From: Bacteroidota bacterium
GTDB taxonomy: Bacteria > Bacteroidota > Bacteroidia > B-17B0 > Aurantibacillaceae
Reading direction: 5' to 3'
Assembly (NCBI GenBank): GCA_020162035.1
Contig: JAIUNM010000018.1
Location: forward strand, 1 to 64,000
DNA length: 64,000 nt
Shown here: one piece after another, positions 27,627 through 36,930 of the stretch
Position numbering within the stretch: the stretch's first letter is position 1
Layout of the letters: the number at the start of each line of letters is the position of its first letter
Notes under the pieces: generated by a model
Told to the model about the DNA's origin: nothing
Seen by the model: the letters and a program-made list of their open reading frames with translations, nothing else
The model's database searches: none
Made by a program: the position numbers and the translations under genes

Positions 27627-28498
27627 TAGTTCCAGTTTACAGGATTTAACAACTCAACTTCTTTTACTTTAATTTTATCAATTTCATCAGAAAAATTTAA
27701 ATTGTCTTTTTGAATTGAATTTAAAATTGTTAGATTATTTTGTAATTGATGCAAGGAGTCTACACCTATTAAAACTTTATCAATATTTTTATTTTTTAAA
27801 ACATAATTTAAAGCCAAATATTCAATTGAAATGTTGTTTTTTTTTGCGATTTCATTTAAGCAATCTAAATATTTTTTAAAAGAATTTATTTTATAAGGTA
27901 GTTTATTTGAAGGCATAAAAAATAGTCCTTGTAAAAAAACAGACCTAATGTGTAATTCTTTATTGTTTGCTTTTGATTCTATAATTAATTCAGCTCTTTG
28001 ATTTGAGTTATCTAATAAATTATAAGGGAATTGAATAACATCAATTAAATTCGATTTTATTGCATCTGAAAATTGTTCGTTAGTATATACAGAAATACCT
28101 ATTTTATTTATTTTTTTTGTGTCTTTTAAATGTTCTAATTTTTTTATTGTATTAGGATTAACACATTTGAAATCAGAAAAATTATGGAACAAATACGCTT
28201 CAAAATTATCAACATTACAATCTAGTAGTTCATTATTAGCTTTTTCAATAATTGATACTTCATCAATAAAAAATTTATTTATTATTTTATATTTATTTGC
28301 GAATTGTTTATGATAATTTCCTATAATTTTTATAGAATCACCATACGCTACAGATGTATCTAAAGTGTTTATACCATTTAAATATGCTAATTCAAGAATT
28401 TTATTTATTTCTTCATTTTTTGGTTTGCCATTTTTATTATTTATGCCATAATCTAAGCCAAACTGAACAGTTCCAAGTACAATTTTATTAATCAACAT
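27626..28498 (-). CDS. Aldo/keto reductase
   Basis: This 290-residue TIM-barrel oxidoreductase has LGTVQFGLDYGINN at the N-terminus, the catalytic Asp and Tyr in LDTSVAYGDS (near 45-54), the Lys in KIINKFF and the His in AYLFHNFSD near 105. NAD(P)H use is likely. Its place between the PseH-like and SpsF genes suggests it reduces a keto group on a sugar intermediate or a substituent of the nonulosonic acid. The standard Pse5Ac7Ac pathway needs no such enzyme, so it hints at a variant sugar. Confidence 0.85.
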   Translation of the reverse strand: MLINKIVLGTVQFGLDYGINNKNGKPKNEEINKILELAYLNGINTLDTSVAYGDSIKIIGNYHKQFANKYKIINKFFIDEVSIIEKANNELLDCNVDNFEAYLFHNFSDFKCVNPNTIKKLEHLKDTKKINKIGISVYTNEQFSDAIKSNLIDVIQFPYNLLDNSNQRAELIIESKANNKELHIRSVFLQGLFFMPSNKLPYKINSFKKYLDCLNEIAKKNNISIEYLALNYVLKNKNIDKVLIGVDSLHQLQNNLTILNSIQKDNLNFSDEIDKIKVKEVELLNPVNWN

Positions 28499-29018
28499 TA
28501 TTTAGTTTTGATAAAGAAATTAAATCAACCCAAAGACCTTTTGCATCAATAAAATGTTTTTTAAATATCCCTTCAATAACAAAATTATTTTTTAAAAAAG
28601 ATTTTTCTGAACCTTTATTGTTACTATAACAACCCGCTGTAACTTTATTGAGTTTTAAAAAATCAAGTGCATATTCTGAAATTAACTCAATTGCTTGAGT
28701 GGCATAACCTTTTCCCCATTGATTTTTGTCTCCAATCATTAAACCAATATCTCCTCGTTTGTGGTGGTGATTAATTGGTCCTAATTTTATGTTTCCTATA
28801 TGTTTGTTATTCGAGTTTAAACAAATTGCAAAAAAATAGTTTAATTCATTAATATTTGTTTCAACTATGAATTTTTTAACGTTGCATACGCTTGCTAAAA
28901 TAAACCTGCTTTCTAAAAATTGATTAACTTCCTTATCATTAAGCCAAGCAACATACTCTTCTGTTGCATCATTTTCTGTTATTGGTCTTAAAAAAATATC
29001 TTTACCTTTTAAAATCAT
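28488..29018 (-). CDS. pseH: GNAT N-acetyltransferase, PseH-like
   Basis: This 176-residue RimJ/RimL-type GNAT protein reads LKGKDIFLRPITENDATEEYVAWLNDKEVNQFLESR at its N-terminus, with the acetyl-CoA loop QWGKGYATQAI near residue 103. In the pseudaminic acid pathway PseH acetylates the 4-amino group made by PseC. Position among pse genes supports this, although RimL-like enzymes also modify other amines. Its end overlaps the aldo/keto reductase start by 11 nt, and its start abuts the HisF-like gene. Confidence 0.75.
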   Translation of the reverse strand: MILKGKDIFLRPITENDATEEYVAWLNDKEVNQFLESRFILASVCNVKKFIVETNINELNYFFAICLNSNNKHIGNIKLGPINHHHKRGDIGLMIGDKNQWGKGYATQAIELISEYALDFLKLNKVTAGCYSNNKGSEKSFLKNNFVIEGIFKKHFIDAKGLWVDLISLSKLNNVD

Positions 29019-29801
29019 TTATTTATGTAATCTTATAGGAATGTTAGCGTTTGCAATATGAGAACGCGTTTGAATTGGATTTTGATCTTTAAAGCAAAAA
29101 TAGGTTCCTGCACTAACAGCATCAGCTCCTGCCTCAAATCCCTCTATGAAATGCTTAGCTAAACCACATCCCCCAGATGCAATTACAGGAATTTTAACAT
29201 TACAACAAACTTTTTTTAATTCAATTAAATCGAGGCCATTATTACATCCATCATGGTTAATGTTTGTTATTAATAATTCTCCCGCACCAAGTTTTTCACA
29301 TTCAATAGCCCAATCAATTAAATGTACATTGGTTTTTTCTTTCCCATTATTTATAAATACAATTGCTTTTCCGTTTTCTAATTTATAATCAATACTACAA
29401 ACAATGCATTGAGCTCCATAAATAGAACTTGATTCTTTTATGAAATTAGGGTTTTTAAACGCATATGTATTTAATGAGATTTTATCAGCACCATTTCTTA
29501 AATATTCTCTAATAATTTCAATTGAGTTTATACCTCCACCTATTGTAATAGGCATAAAAATTTCTTCGCTTAATTTATTTAATATTGGAATTACTTTTTC
29601 ATGAGAAACATTTTCTGATTCAATATTTAGAAAAATTAACTCATCAGCGGCTTGAGCCTCGTATATTTTTGCCTGTGAAACTGGGTCACCTGCATTGATA
29701 GTTTTTTCAAATCCAACAGTAGTTACTAATACCAATTTAGAAATTGAACCAAATTGCATTGGTTTTAATAATAACTTAGGTATTAAACGTTTTTTAAGCA
29801 T
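29019..29801 (-). CDS. HisF-like ammonia-using cyclase subunit for sugar amidination (pair 1)
   Basis: A 260-residue HisF-type barrel that is probably not histidine biosynthesis: the catalytic Asp of HisF in the IPCLDV strand is replaced (IPKLLLKPMQFG), while the second-site ID (CSIDYK near 130) remains. GGGINS and SGGCG phosphate loops are kept. In Pseudomonas-type and Pse-type clusters such HisF2/HisH2 pairs channel ammonia to the N-acetyl-sugar amidotransferase. It overlaps its HisH partner by 8 nt, and the PseA-like gene stands just upstream, forming a complete set. Confidence 0.85.
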   Translation of the reverse strand: MLKKRLIPKLLLKPMQFGSISKLVLVTTVGFEKTINAGDPVSQAKIYEAQAADELIFLNIESENVSHEKVIPILNKLSEEIFMPITIGGGINSIEIIREYLRNGADKISLNTYAFKNPNFIKESSSIYGAQCIVCSIDYKLENGKAIVFINNGKEKTNVHLIDWAIECEKLGAGELLITNINHDGCNNGLDLIELKKVCCNVKIPVIASGGCGLAKHFIEGFEAGADAVSAGTYFCFKDQNPIQTRSHIANANIPIRLHK

Positions 29802-30414
29802 TAAAATTTTTAGTTATAAAGTTTTTTAAAACTAATAATCCTAACTCTTGGCTTTTTTCAGGATGAAACTGACAACCTATAATGTTGTTTTTACATATTG
29901 CTGCAGTATAATTGTTTTGATGATTAATAGTAGCTATTACATTTGACTCATTTAAACATTTCATATGATAAGAATGAACAAAATAAAATTCAGGAATTGA
30001 TTTTATTCCATCAAAAATAAAATGGTTTTTAATAAAAGTTTCAGCCCAGCCAACGTGTGGAATTCTATATTGTTTATCTGTTACTTGCATTAATTCTACT
30101 TCTCCGTCAATCCAATTTAAACCAGATGTTTTAATTAGTTCATTTCCAATTGTTGCCATAACCTGCATACCTAAACAAATTCCCAAAATAGGTTTTTTAT
30201 TATCTACAACTTGATTTTGTAAAATCTCAACAAAGCCTTTTTTATTAAGATTATTCATGCAATCGGGGAATGCACCAACACCAGGTAAAATTAATTTATC
30301 ATAATTTTCAACCTCATTCGCTGATGTTATTATTTCAACCTCATGTCCTAAATACTCAACTGCATTTTTAACTGAGAGTAAATTCCCCATGCCATAATCA
30401 ATAATTCCTAACAT
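29794..30414 (-). CDS. HisH-like glutaminase for sugar amidination (pair 1)
   Basis: A 206-residue class I glutamine amidotransferase. The triad is Cys80 in LGICLGMQ and His184/Glu186 in QFHPEKS. It frees ammonia from glutamine for the neighbouring HisF-like subunit. Because a second such pair exists at 50367-51748 and no other his genes are near, it is assigned to sugar amidination. It starts directly after the stop of the PseA-like gene and overlaps HisF. Confidence 0.88.
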   Translation of the reverse strand: MLGIIDYGMGNLLSVKNAVEYLGHEVEIITSANEVENYDKLILPGVGAFPDCMNNLNKKGFVEILQNQVVDNKKPILGICLGMQVMATIGNELIKTSGLNWIDGEVELMQVTDKQYRIPHVGWAETFIKNHFIFDGIKSIPEFYFVHSYHMKCLNESNVIATINHQNNYTAAICKNNIIGCQFHPEKSQELGLLVLKNFITKNFNA

Positions 30415-31608
30415 CTAAAGTAAACCAAATCGTTTAAGCACCACTTCAGATTCTTCACGGGTTAACCCATCGCCTTTATACCATGCGTCAAAATCCTCCA
30501 TACGTTTACTTTCATTTACAGTACTATTCATGTCAAATTCCCATGGTGAAACTTGATGAGACATAGCAACATCAAAAAATTCTTTTTCAGTTAAACCTAT
30601 AAAATTTAAAAATATTTCTAAACTTTTTGGTTTTTTGCCTTCATATTTTTTAATAATTTCTAATGCTTTATCGCGTTCCATTCTATTATGTCTAATATCA
30701 ATAGACATTAAATGAGTTGGACGAGTATAGCCTCTTTTAATATATTTTATATAATCACGCACACCTTGCATATAACATTCAATTTTTTCGTAGGTATAAC
30801 TTTCGGGTACATTCTCTACCTCATCGCCTTTCCATTCTAATTCTTCTTGAATAATTTTCACTTGATCTTTTACATTCCAAGGAATATATGATCCTAAGCA
30901 AACTGAACGGTAATTTAACTTTCGTAAATCTTTTAATGGAGGATATGAATATGGTTTCACATCACGTGGGTCTAAATCTCCACCAAAACGAACTAGCATA
31001 TCTTCAGCATTTATTCCTAAGTTAACATATCTGTTAAATCGTTTTTCATCAACTTCCTCTGCTTGATCGTATGAATAGTATGAGGTGTATTCAGCCGAAG
31101 GCTCCCCCCAAAATATTAAAGGTACATTGTAACGTAAAGCAACCCACATTGGGTATGAAAATATACCTGTATGACAGTGCCAACAGAAATCTCCTTTTTC
31201 AAGAAAAGATTGAAGCATTAATTTTTTTACAACTTTCCAATTAGGGGTAAAATGATGAAAGTCAACACCTAGTTTTTTTAATACTCTTTTTGTGTTTTCC
31301 TCCATATTTGGACGAAGAAACCCATGATCGAATCTAACCACTAAAGGTTTTACTTTGTAATGTTTAACTAAGTAGTATAAAGTCCAAACACTGTCTTTAC
31401 CTCCACTAAAAGGGACTATACAATCATAATCGAATTTACCTCTATATTGTTCTATTAATTCTCCTAATTCTATTTTTTTTTCTGCCCAATTTATTGCATC
31501 TTTTACTGCAATATTTGTACATACATTACAAACCCCTTTATCGTCATATACAATTGTTTCATGCGTTTCTGGTGTTATACATTTAGTGCATCGTTTTAAA
31601 TTATTCAT
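30415..31608 (-). CDS. pseA: N-acetyl sugar amidotransferase, PseA-like
   Basis: A 397-residue ATP-pyrophosphatase with C7xxC10...C27xxC30 and the PP-loop SGGKDS at 68-73. It differs from the other three copies in this locus: it has FSGGKDSVWTLYYL, lacks the DNGWNSE stretch, and carries an additional CWHCHTG motif near 162. Placed next to its own HisH/HisF pair and inside the pse genes, it probably makes the acetamidino form of pseudaminic acid (Pse5Ac7Am type), as PseA does in Campylobacter. That substrate is inferred from position. Confidence 0.85.
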   Translation of the reverse strand: MNNLKRCTKCITPETHETIVYDDKGVCNVCTNIAVKDAINWAEKKIELGELIEQYRGKFDYDCIVPFSGGKDSVWTLYYLVKHYKVKPLVVRFDHGFLRPNMEENTKRVLKKLGVDFHHFTPNWKVVKKLMLQSFLEKGDFCWHCHTGIFSYPMWVALRYNVPLIFWGEPSAEYTSYYSYDQAEEVDEKRFNRYVNLGINAEDMLVRFGGDLDPRDVKPYSYPPLKDLRKLNYRSVCLGSYIPWNVKDQVKIIQEELEWKGDEVENVPESYTYEKIECYMQGVRDYIKYIKRGYTRPTHLMSIDIRHNRMERDKALEIIKKYEGKKPKSLEIFLNFIGLTEKEFFDVAMSHQVSPWEFDMNSTVNESKRMEDFDAWYKGDGLTREESEVVLKRFGLL

Positions 31609-32656
31609 ATAATTTTTGTGTTAATTTTTTACCCTGTTTAATGAAATATTTTTCAAATGAAATATATGAAATATAACTAATTGCAATTGTAAGTATAATA
31701 GATAATCCAAAACGGTACATTTGCGAGTAATTAACTAAAAAAGTATCTAAGATAAATTTTGAATAGGTAAAACAGATACCATGAACTAAATATAAACAAT
31801 AACTTATTTCAGCAAAAAATATACCAGGTTTATGAATGAAATTTGGTAGTTTATAATTTAAATTATACAACCCAAAACAAATTAAAACACAGCATAAAGT
31901 AAAAATTAATCTACTCCAATTAGTTACAAGAATAATTCTATCGCTAAAATTTGTAGGATAAAAAACAAATATTAAAATACCAATTATTATAATTAAAACA
32001 AATTGAAACTGTTTAATTTTAATATTTATTATTTTTGAAACTATTCCAATTAATATACCAGTTAAAAATAAAAATAATTGATTGAATGGATTTACATAGC
32101 TAGCCCATTGGCTATCTAATGTGTTGTTTATAGTAAGTATTGATGTAGAATAGTAGAAATAAATAATTAATGTAAATAAACACATTAAATAAAAAACAAT
32201 TTTACTTTTATGATATGTAATAAAATAAAAAATAAAAAATAAATAGAAAACCATTTCATTACCAATAGACCAGCCACCATTTGTATAATAACCTGCAGGG
32301 GTAAAGAAGCCAAAAAGACAAGTAATATTTAAAATTAAATTTTTTATTGGTACTGATTGATTAAGTGTTAAAACGGTTAAAATTGTAATTAAGGCGAATA
32401 AGGGTACAATTCTGAAAATTCTTTTAACTATAAAATTAGCTATGTTTTTTTTATTTACTTCTAAATTAAAATATACATAAAACAAAGTTAATCCGCTTAA
32501 AATATAAAATATAGAAACGCCATAAATTCCAACTCTTCCTATAGGGTTTGATGCATTAAATGCTCCTAAAGTCCAAGCCAGATAGTGATAAAACATAATA
32601 CCTAATGCGGAAAATCCTCTTAAGTAATCTAAATAATGAAGGCGATTATTGTTCAT
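31601..32656 (-). CDS. Acyltransferase_3 family membrane O-acyltransferase
   Basis: About 351 residues with roughly ten membrane helices. The N-terminal signature LHYLDYLRGFSALGIMFYHY contains the conserved Arg and the active-site His of the OafA/acyltransferase_3 family. It probably O-acetylates a sugar of the glycan. ATG 32656 was preferred to the TTG one codon earlier. It overlaps pseC by 11 nt and the PseA-like gene by 8 nt, so it is embedded in the pse module and may act on the nonulosonic acid. Confidence 0.85.
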   Translation of the reverse strand: MNNNRLHYLDYLRGFSALGIMFYHYLAWTLGAFNASNPIGRVGIYGVSIFYILSGLTLFYVYFNLEVNKKNIANFIVKRIFRIVPLFALITILTVLTLNQSVPIKNLILNITCLFGFFTPAGYYTNGGWSIGNEMVFYLFFIFYFITYHKSKIVFYLMCLFTLIIYFYYSTSILTINNTLDSQWASYVNPFNQLFLFLTGILIGIVSKIINIKIKQFQFVLIIIIGILIFVFYPTNFSDRIILVTNWSRLIFTLCCVLICFGLYNLNYKLPNFIHKPGIFFAEISYCLYLVHGICFTYSKFILDTFLVNYSQMYRFGLSIILTIAISYISYISFEKYFIKQGKKLTQKLYE

Positions 32657-33800
32657 CAAATTTTAAAACGAGTTGAATAATAAAATTCTGTTCGTCCTTT
32701 GAAAGAGTTGGGTACATTGGTAAACTTAAACATTCTTTATAATAATCTTCTGCTTCAGGAAAATCTCCAATTTTATATCCTAAATTCTTATAATAAGGCA
32801 TTGTATGAACTGGAATGTAATGAACTTGAGCAAACACATTATTTGCTTTAAGTAAATTATAAAGTTCTAATCTTTTTTTAGTTTTAATTATAAATAAATG
32901 GTAGGCGTGCCCATTTATTTTTTCATTAGATTGAATAGATATGTTTTTGCAGTTTTTAAAAGCATTACGATATATTTCTGCAATTTCTCTTCTTCTATTT
33001 AAACCTACATCAGCCCTTTTTAATTGTGAAATTCCTAATGCGCATAACATATCTGGAATTCGATAATTATACCCCAATTCTTGCATTTCATAATACCATG
33101 GTCCGTGATTTTCAATTAATAAATCTGCATTTTTAGTTATTCCATGAGTTCTCAATAAAATTAATTTATCGTATAAATTTTTATTATTTGTCGTTATCAT
33201 CCCGCCTTCGCCAGTTGCAATATGTTTTACAGGATGAAATGAAAAAATTGCTAGTTCGGCAAAATTAGAATTTCCACATAATTGTTTTTCACCTTTAGAG
33301 TCAATAAAAAATCCTCCAGGTGCATGACAAGCATCTTCAATTATCCATAAATTATTTTCTTGTGCAATTTTTTTAATTTCTTCTAAGTTAACAGCTAAGC
33401 CTGCAAAATCAACCGGTATAATTCCATTAAAAAACCCTTTTGGTTTTGAACGTATTAATTCAATTAATTTATTTGTGTCAATTAAAAAAGTATCAGGATT
33501 AATGTCGCAAAAATAAATATTACCTTCACAATACTTTATGCAATTTGCTGTAGCAGCAAACGTTATAGGTGTAGTAATAACATTTGCACCTTTTTTTACA
33601 TTTAACGCTAAAGCACATAAATGTAATGCAGCTGTTCCATTACTTACTGCTACAGCATATTTTGAACCAATATATTTAGCAAATGCTTTTTCGAATTCAA
33701 GAACTTTTGGGCCTTGAGTTAAATAATCAGAAGTTAAACATTTAATAACTTCATTAATATCATCCTGTGTAATTTCTTGTTTGCCGTATGGTATTGACAT
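32646..33800 (-). CDS. pseC: UDP-4-amino-4,6-dideoxy-N-acetyl-beta-L-altrosamine transaminase
   Basis: This 384-residue DegT/DnrJ/EryC1 aminotransferase carries out the second step of pseudaminic acid synthesis, aminating the 4-keto product of PseB. The start IPYGKQEITQDDINEV is typical of PseC. The PLP lysine is Lys192 in SFHPVKHIATGEGG, and the PLP-contacting EDACHAPGG is near 155. The gene follows the dioxygenase gene with no gap and lies two genes after pseB, consistent with a pseB-pseC cluster interrupted by one extra gene. Confidence 0.92.
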   Translation of the reverse strand: MSIPYGKQEITQDDINEVIKCLTSDYLTQGPKVLEFEKAFAKYIGSKYAVAVSNGTAALHLCALALNVKKGANVITTPITFAATANCIKYCEGNIYFCDINPDTFLIDTNKLIELIRSKPKGFFNGIIPVDFAGLAVNLEEIKKIAQENNLWIIEDACHAPGGFFIDSKGEKQLCGNSNFAELAIFSFHPVKHIATGEGGMITTNNKNLYDKLILLRTHGITKNADLLIENHGPWYYEMQELGYNYRIPDMLCALGISQLKRADVGLNRRREIAEIYRNAFKNCKNISIQSNEKINGHAYHLFIIKTKKRLELYNLLKANNVFAQVHYIPVHTMPYYKNLGYKIGDFPEAEDYYKECLSLPMYPTLSKDEQNFIIQLVLKFDEQ

Positions 33801-34673
33801 TTAAATATTGTATTTTTGAAAATTAGAAAACTCGTACTCCTCAAAATTGTTTAAATCCAATTTTAATGCTTCTTTTTTTAAATCAATTATTTCTAATTTA
33901 TTTTGAGTTTTAATTTCATTTAAAAATTTTTCATTAAAATTTTGACTTTGCCAACTTTCTACCATATATCTTCTATATTTTAAGTAGTTAATATATCTTT
34001 TTAAATGAATATCATCTTGTCCAAAAGTTAAAAAAATTGCCACTCTATCTTTTTCTGATTTTTGAATAAATACTTTTGGGAGATGATAGTATAATCTATG
34101 AGATAGCCAACCACCTGTATCATCACCCATTAAAACAGGGAAATCAATCCCTTTAATACGTTTTGCGTTTCCAGAATGGGTTGTTGTTAAATACCAAACT
34201 ATAATATCACCTTTTTGTGAAGGTACGTTTATTTTTTTTCCAACCTTTAAATTATTATTATGATGTGATTTTTCTCTTACAACTAATCCTTCTGAAAAAT
34301 TTTTATGATCCTGTAAATAAATTCCAACTCTAATTAAGCTATATCCAGGTTTCCAATCAATTCCGTTTGAATTTTCTCTATCAACAGAATCTTTATGAAA
34401 TCCATTTGAAATTCTGCCTTCAAAACTTGCTATTTGAAATCCACTATCACCAAAATAAACCGGTTTACTTTCAAAGAAACTGGAAATAAAATCAATAAAT
34501 TTTTCATTAGTAAATAAATGATTTAAGTATGGATTAGATAAGATTTCTCCATTTTTATTTGTCTCAGAATAAGTTCTAAAACAATCATTTCTTAATTTAT
34601 CACAGTACTCTTGGTCAAAAATATTTTTACATAAAACCCAACTGTTTTCTTGTAATTTCTTTTTGTAATTCAT
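33801..34673 (-). CDS. Phytanoyl-CoA dioxygenase-like Fe(II)/2-oxoglutarate oxygenase
   Basis: A 290-residue protein with the facial triad of 2-oxoglutarate oxygenases: His93-x-Asp95 in GFHKDSVD and His166 in TTTHSGNAKR, with Arg172 as a likely 2-oxoglutarate ligand. The spacing fits the PhyH family. It lies exactly between pseB and pseC. Hydroxylation is not part of the known Pse5Ac7Ac pathway, so this enzyme may hydroxylate a sugar or an acyl substituent. Substrate unknown; position inside the pse genes is the only clue. Confidence 0.75.
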   Translation of the reverse strand: MNYKKKLQENSWVLCKNIFDQEYCDKLRNDCFRTYSETNKNGEILSNPYLNHLFTNEKFIDFISSFFESKPVYFGDSGFQIASFEGRISNGFHKDSVDRENSNGIDWKPGYSLIRVGIYLQDHKNFSEGLVVREKSHHNNNLKVGKKINVPSQKGDIIVWYLTTTHSGNAKRIKGIDFPVLMGDDTGGWLSHRLYYHLPKVFIQKSEKDRVAIFLTFGQDDIHLKRYINYLKYRRYMVESWQSQNFNEKFLNEIKTQNKLEIIDLKKEALKLDLNNFEEYEFSNFQKYNI

Positions 34674-34675
34674 AA

Positions 34676-35692
34676 TTAAACTGGTTTAAAATTTTCATCT
34701 ACATGTTTAACAATTAAATCCCTTAATTCTTCAACACTATTCCATTCAGTGTTTGTTCCACTGTTATACTGAAATCCTAAAGTAACTTTTTTCGCATTAA
34801 ATTGTTTTATATAATCTTTTATATTAAAATTAGGGACTTGAGGTAGTATTGCGTAATACTTGCCTAAATCGTAGGTAGTAAAAGAATCAGAAGAAGTTAT
34901 CATTTCTTCATGAATTTTTTCACCAGGTCTAATTCCTACAATTTCATGTTTGCAATTTGGGCCAATTGCTTTTGCAACATCAGTAATTTTATAGGAAGGA
35001 ATTTTTGGGACAAAAATTTCTCCACCCCAAGCTGTATCCGCTGCATCTAAAACCATTTCAACACCATCTTGAAGTGAAATATTAAAGCGAGTCATGGTTG
35101 CATCAGTAATTGGTAAAACGCCTGACTTTGCTTTATTAATAAAAAAGGGAATTACGGAGCCATTAGAACCCATTACATTTCCATAACGCACAACAGAAAA
35201 TTTAATTTTATTTAAACCTTTAATGTTATTAGCTGCAACAAATAATTTATCGGAGCATAATTTTGTGGCGCCGTACAAATTAATTGGGGCGGCTGCTTTA
35301 TCGGTGCTTAAAGCAACAACATTTTCAACGCCACTTTCTAAAGCGGCATTTATAACATTTTCAGCACCCATTACATTTGTCATTACGCATTCCATAGGGT
35401 TATACTCAGCAATATGCACATGTTTCATGGCTGCTGCGTGTATAACTAAATCAATTCCTTTAAATGCTTTTTTTAAGCGTTCAAAATCACGAACATCTCC
35501 GATAAAGTAGCGAATATTTTTATATACAGTATCTGGATATTCTTGATTCATTTGAAATTGCTTTTGCTCATCGCGTGAAAAAATAACTAATCTTTTAAAA
35601 TTTGGCCAACGATCTATTATTGTTTTAGTTAGTTGTTTACCAAGTGAACCAGTTCCTCCTGTAATTAAAATACTTTTATTGTTTAAATCCAT
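34676..35692 (-). CDS. pseB: UDP-N-acetylglucosamine 4,6-dehydratase (inverting)
   Basis: This 338-residue SDR enzyme makes the first committed step of pseudaminic acid synthesis, dehydration at C4-C6 with C5 inversion. The Rossmann loop is TGGTGSLG near 10-17. The segments AAAMKHVHIAEYNPMECVMTN (near 85-105) and STDKAAAPINLYGATK (near 127-142), with the Lys of the YxxxK-type site, are typical of PseB/FlaA1. It heads the pse module after a glycosyltransferase gene, and the dioxygenase gene follows 2 nt later. Confidence 0.94.
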   Translation of the reverse strand: MDLNNKSILITGGTGSLGKQLTKTIIDRWPNFKRLVIFSRDEQKQFQMNQEYPDTVYKNIRYFIGDVRDFERLKKAFKGIDLVIHAAAMKHVHIAEYNPMECVMTNVMGAENVINAALESGVENVVALSTDKAAAPINLYGATKLCSDKLFVAANNIKGLNKIKFSVVRYGNVMGSNGSVIPFFINKAKSGVLPITDATMTRFNISLQDGVEMVLDAADTAWGGEIFVPKIPSYKITDVAKAIGPNCKHEIVGIRPGEKIHEEMITSSDSFTTYDLGKYYAILPQVPNFNIKDYIKQFNAKKVTLGFQYNSGTNTEWNSVEELRDLIVKHVDENFKPV

Positions 35693-35717
35693 AATACTTA
35701 ATCTATTTCTTTTAATT

Positions 35718-36926
35718 TTAATTTAAATTTAATATACTTTCTGCGAATTGTTTATAATTTTTTTCTGCGTCAAAATTTTCTTCCCAATGCTTTCTGCATT
35801 GATTATGAAATGTTATTGTATTTTTATTACTGCTTTTAAATTTTTCAATTTTTTCTGCTACATCTTTTGCAACAAAATTTTTGTCAATTAAAAACCCAGT
35901 TTCGTTATTGCAAATTTCAGAACAACCGCCAACATCAGTACTCATTATGGGTATTCCAAAACTTTGTGCTTCCATCATTGATACGGGTAAACCTTCTGAA
36001 AAACTTAAACTAGCAAATAAATTTATTGAATTATTTTGATAAAAATTTAATACTTCATGGTTTGATAATTCTCCATGAAATATAACAGATATGTTTTTAG
36101 GCAAAACTTTGCATTTTTCTTTTAACAAGTCAAAATCTTCACCATTTCCTATTACATGCCAAATTAATTCAAAATTAATATGCTTTAATATTTCAGGCAT
36201 TAAATCTAAACGTTTTACATTTCTTATAAATGAGCAAGTGAGAATTGAAAAAGTGTTGTTATAGTTAAAAATATTTTTAAAACTGTTATTTAATGTTCCT
36301 AGGTATGAGTATGAATTTTTAGTTTCATTATATCTTCGATTTGCATTTAAATGATTTAACCCTTTTTTTGAAACAGAATAAATTTTATTAAGTTGAGTAT
36401 ATTGAAACTTCCTAAATGGTATTACACCAAAATGAGTTTGGTTCTCAAAAACGTCAAACCCATGCCCTCTACTAATAAAATTAATAATATTTTTATTTTT
36501 TAGTTTAATCAATGACGCTTTTGTAGCTAAATTATCTGACCAATAAGAGTATAAAATAATATTGTTTTCTATTTTATTTAACTTAACATTTATATTGTTT
36601 GCTTTAGATTGAATACTTTTTAATAATGCAAAATTATATCTTAAATTTTTAAAAAAATGTATTTTAGATGGATAATATTTACAATCACTCATCAATACTT
36701 TAAAACAATTCCATTTATCAATTAGTGAAATGTTTTCTGAATTGTTAGTTTCAATTACTTCAACGTTTGAAGGTAGTTTGTAAGAGCCTTTAACATCTAT
36801 ATCTGGAATTAAATAAATTTTATTAAAATAAGTATAAATTATATTTAGCTCGTCTAATAACCAAATTTCTGATTTTTTTTCAGTATCAGGAAAATTGTTT
36901 GTTAATATTACCAAATTATGTTTCAA
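35718..36926 (-). CDS. GT-B glycosyltransferase (GT4-like)
   Basis: A 402-residue GT-B protein. SRGHGFDVFENQ near residue 150 and the C-terminal donor site SFSEGLPVSMMEAQSFGIPIMSTDVGGCSEI (near 310-340) with the EX7E pattern are typical of retaining family 4 enzymes. The start is TTG at 36926, 4 nt after the epimerase stop, and no ATG is near. Acceptor and donor unknown. Confidence 0.88.
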   Translation of the reverse strand: MKHNLVILTNNFPDTEKKSEIWLLDELNIIYTYFNKIYLIPDIDVKGSYKLPSNVEVIETNNSENISLIDKWNCFKVLMSDCKYYPSKIHFFKNLRYNFALLKSIQSKANNINVKLNKIENNIILYSYWSDNLATKASLIKLKNKNIINFISRGHGFDVFENQTHFGVIPFRKFQYTQLNKIYSVSKKGLNHLNANRRYNETKNSYSYLGTLNNSFKNIFNYNNTFSILTCSFIRNVKRLDLMPEILKHINFELIWHVIGNGEDFDLLKEKCKVLPKNISVIFHGELSNHEVLNFYQNNSINLFASLSFSEGLPVSMMEAQSFGIPIMSTDVGGCSEICNNETGFLIDKNFVAKDVAEKIEKFKSSNKNTITFHNQCRKHWEENFDAEKNYKQFAESILNLN

Positions 36927-36930
36927 TAAA

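Noticed and set aside
29019..30414. HisF and HisH as histidine biosynthesis genes
   Set aside because: No other his genes are near, the first catalytic Asp region of HisF is altered in both copies, and each pair lies with N-acetyl sugar amidotransferases in glycan genes.
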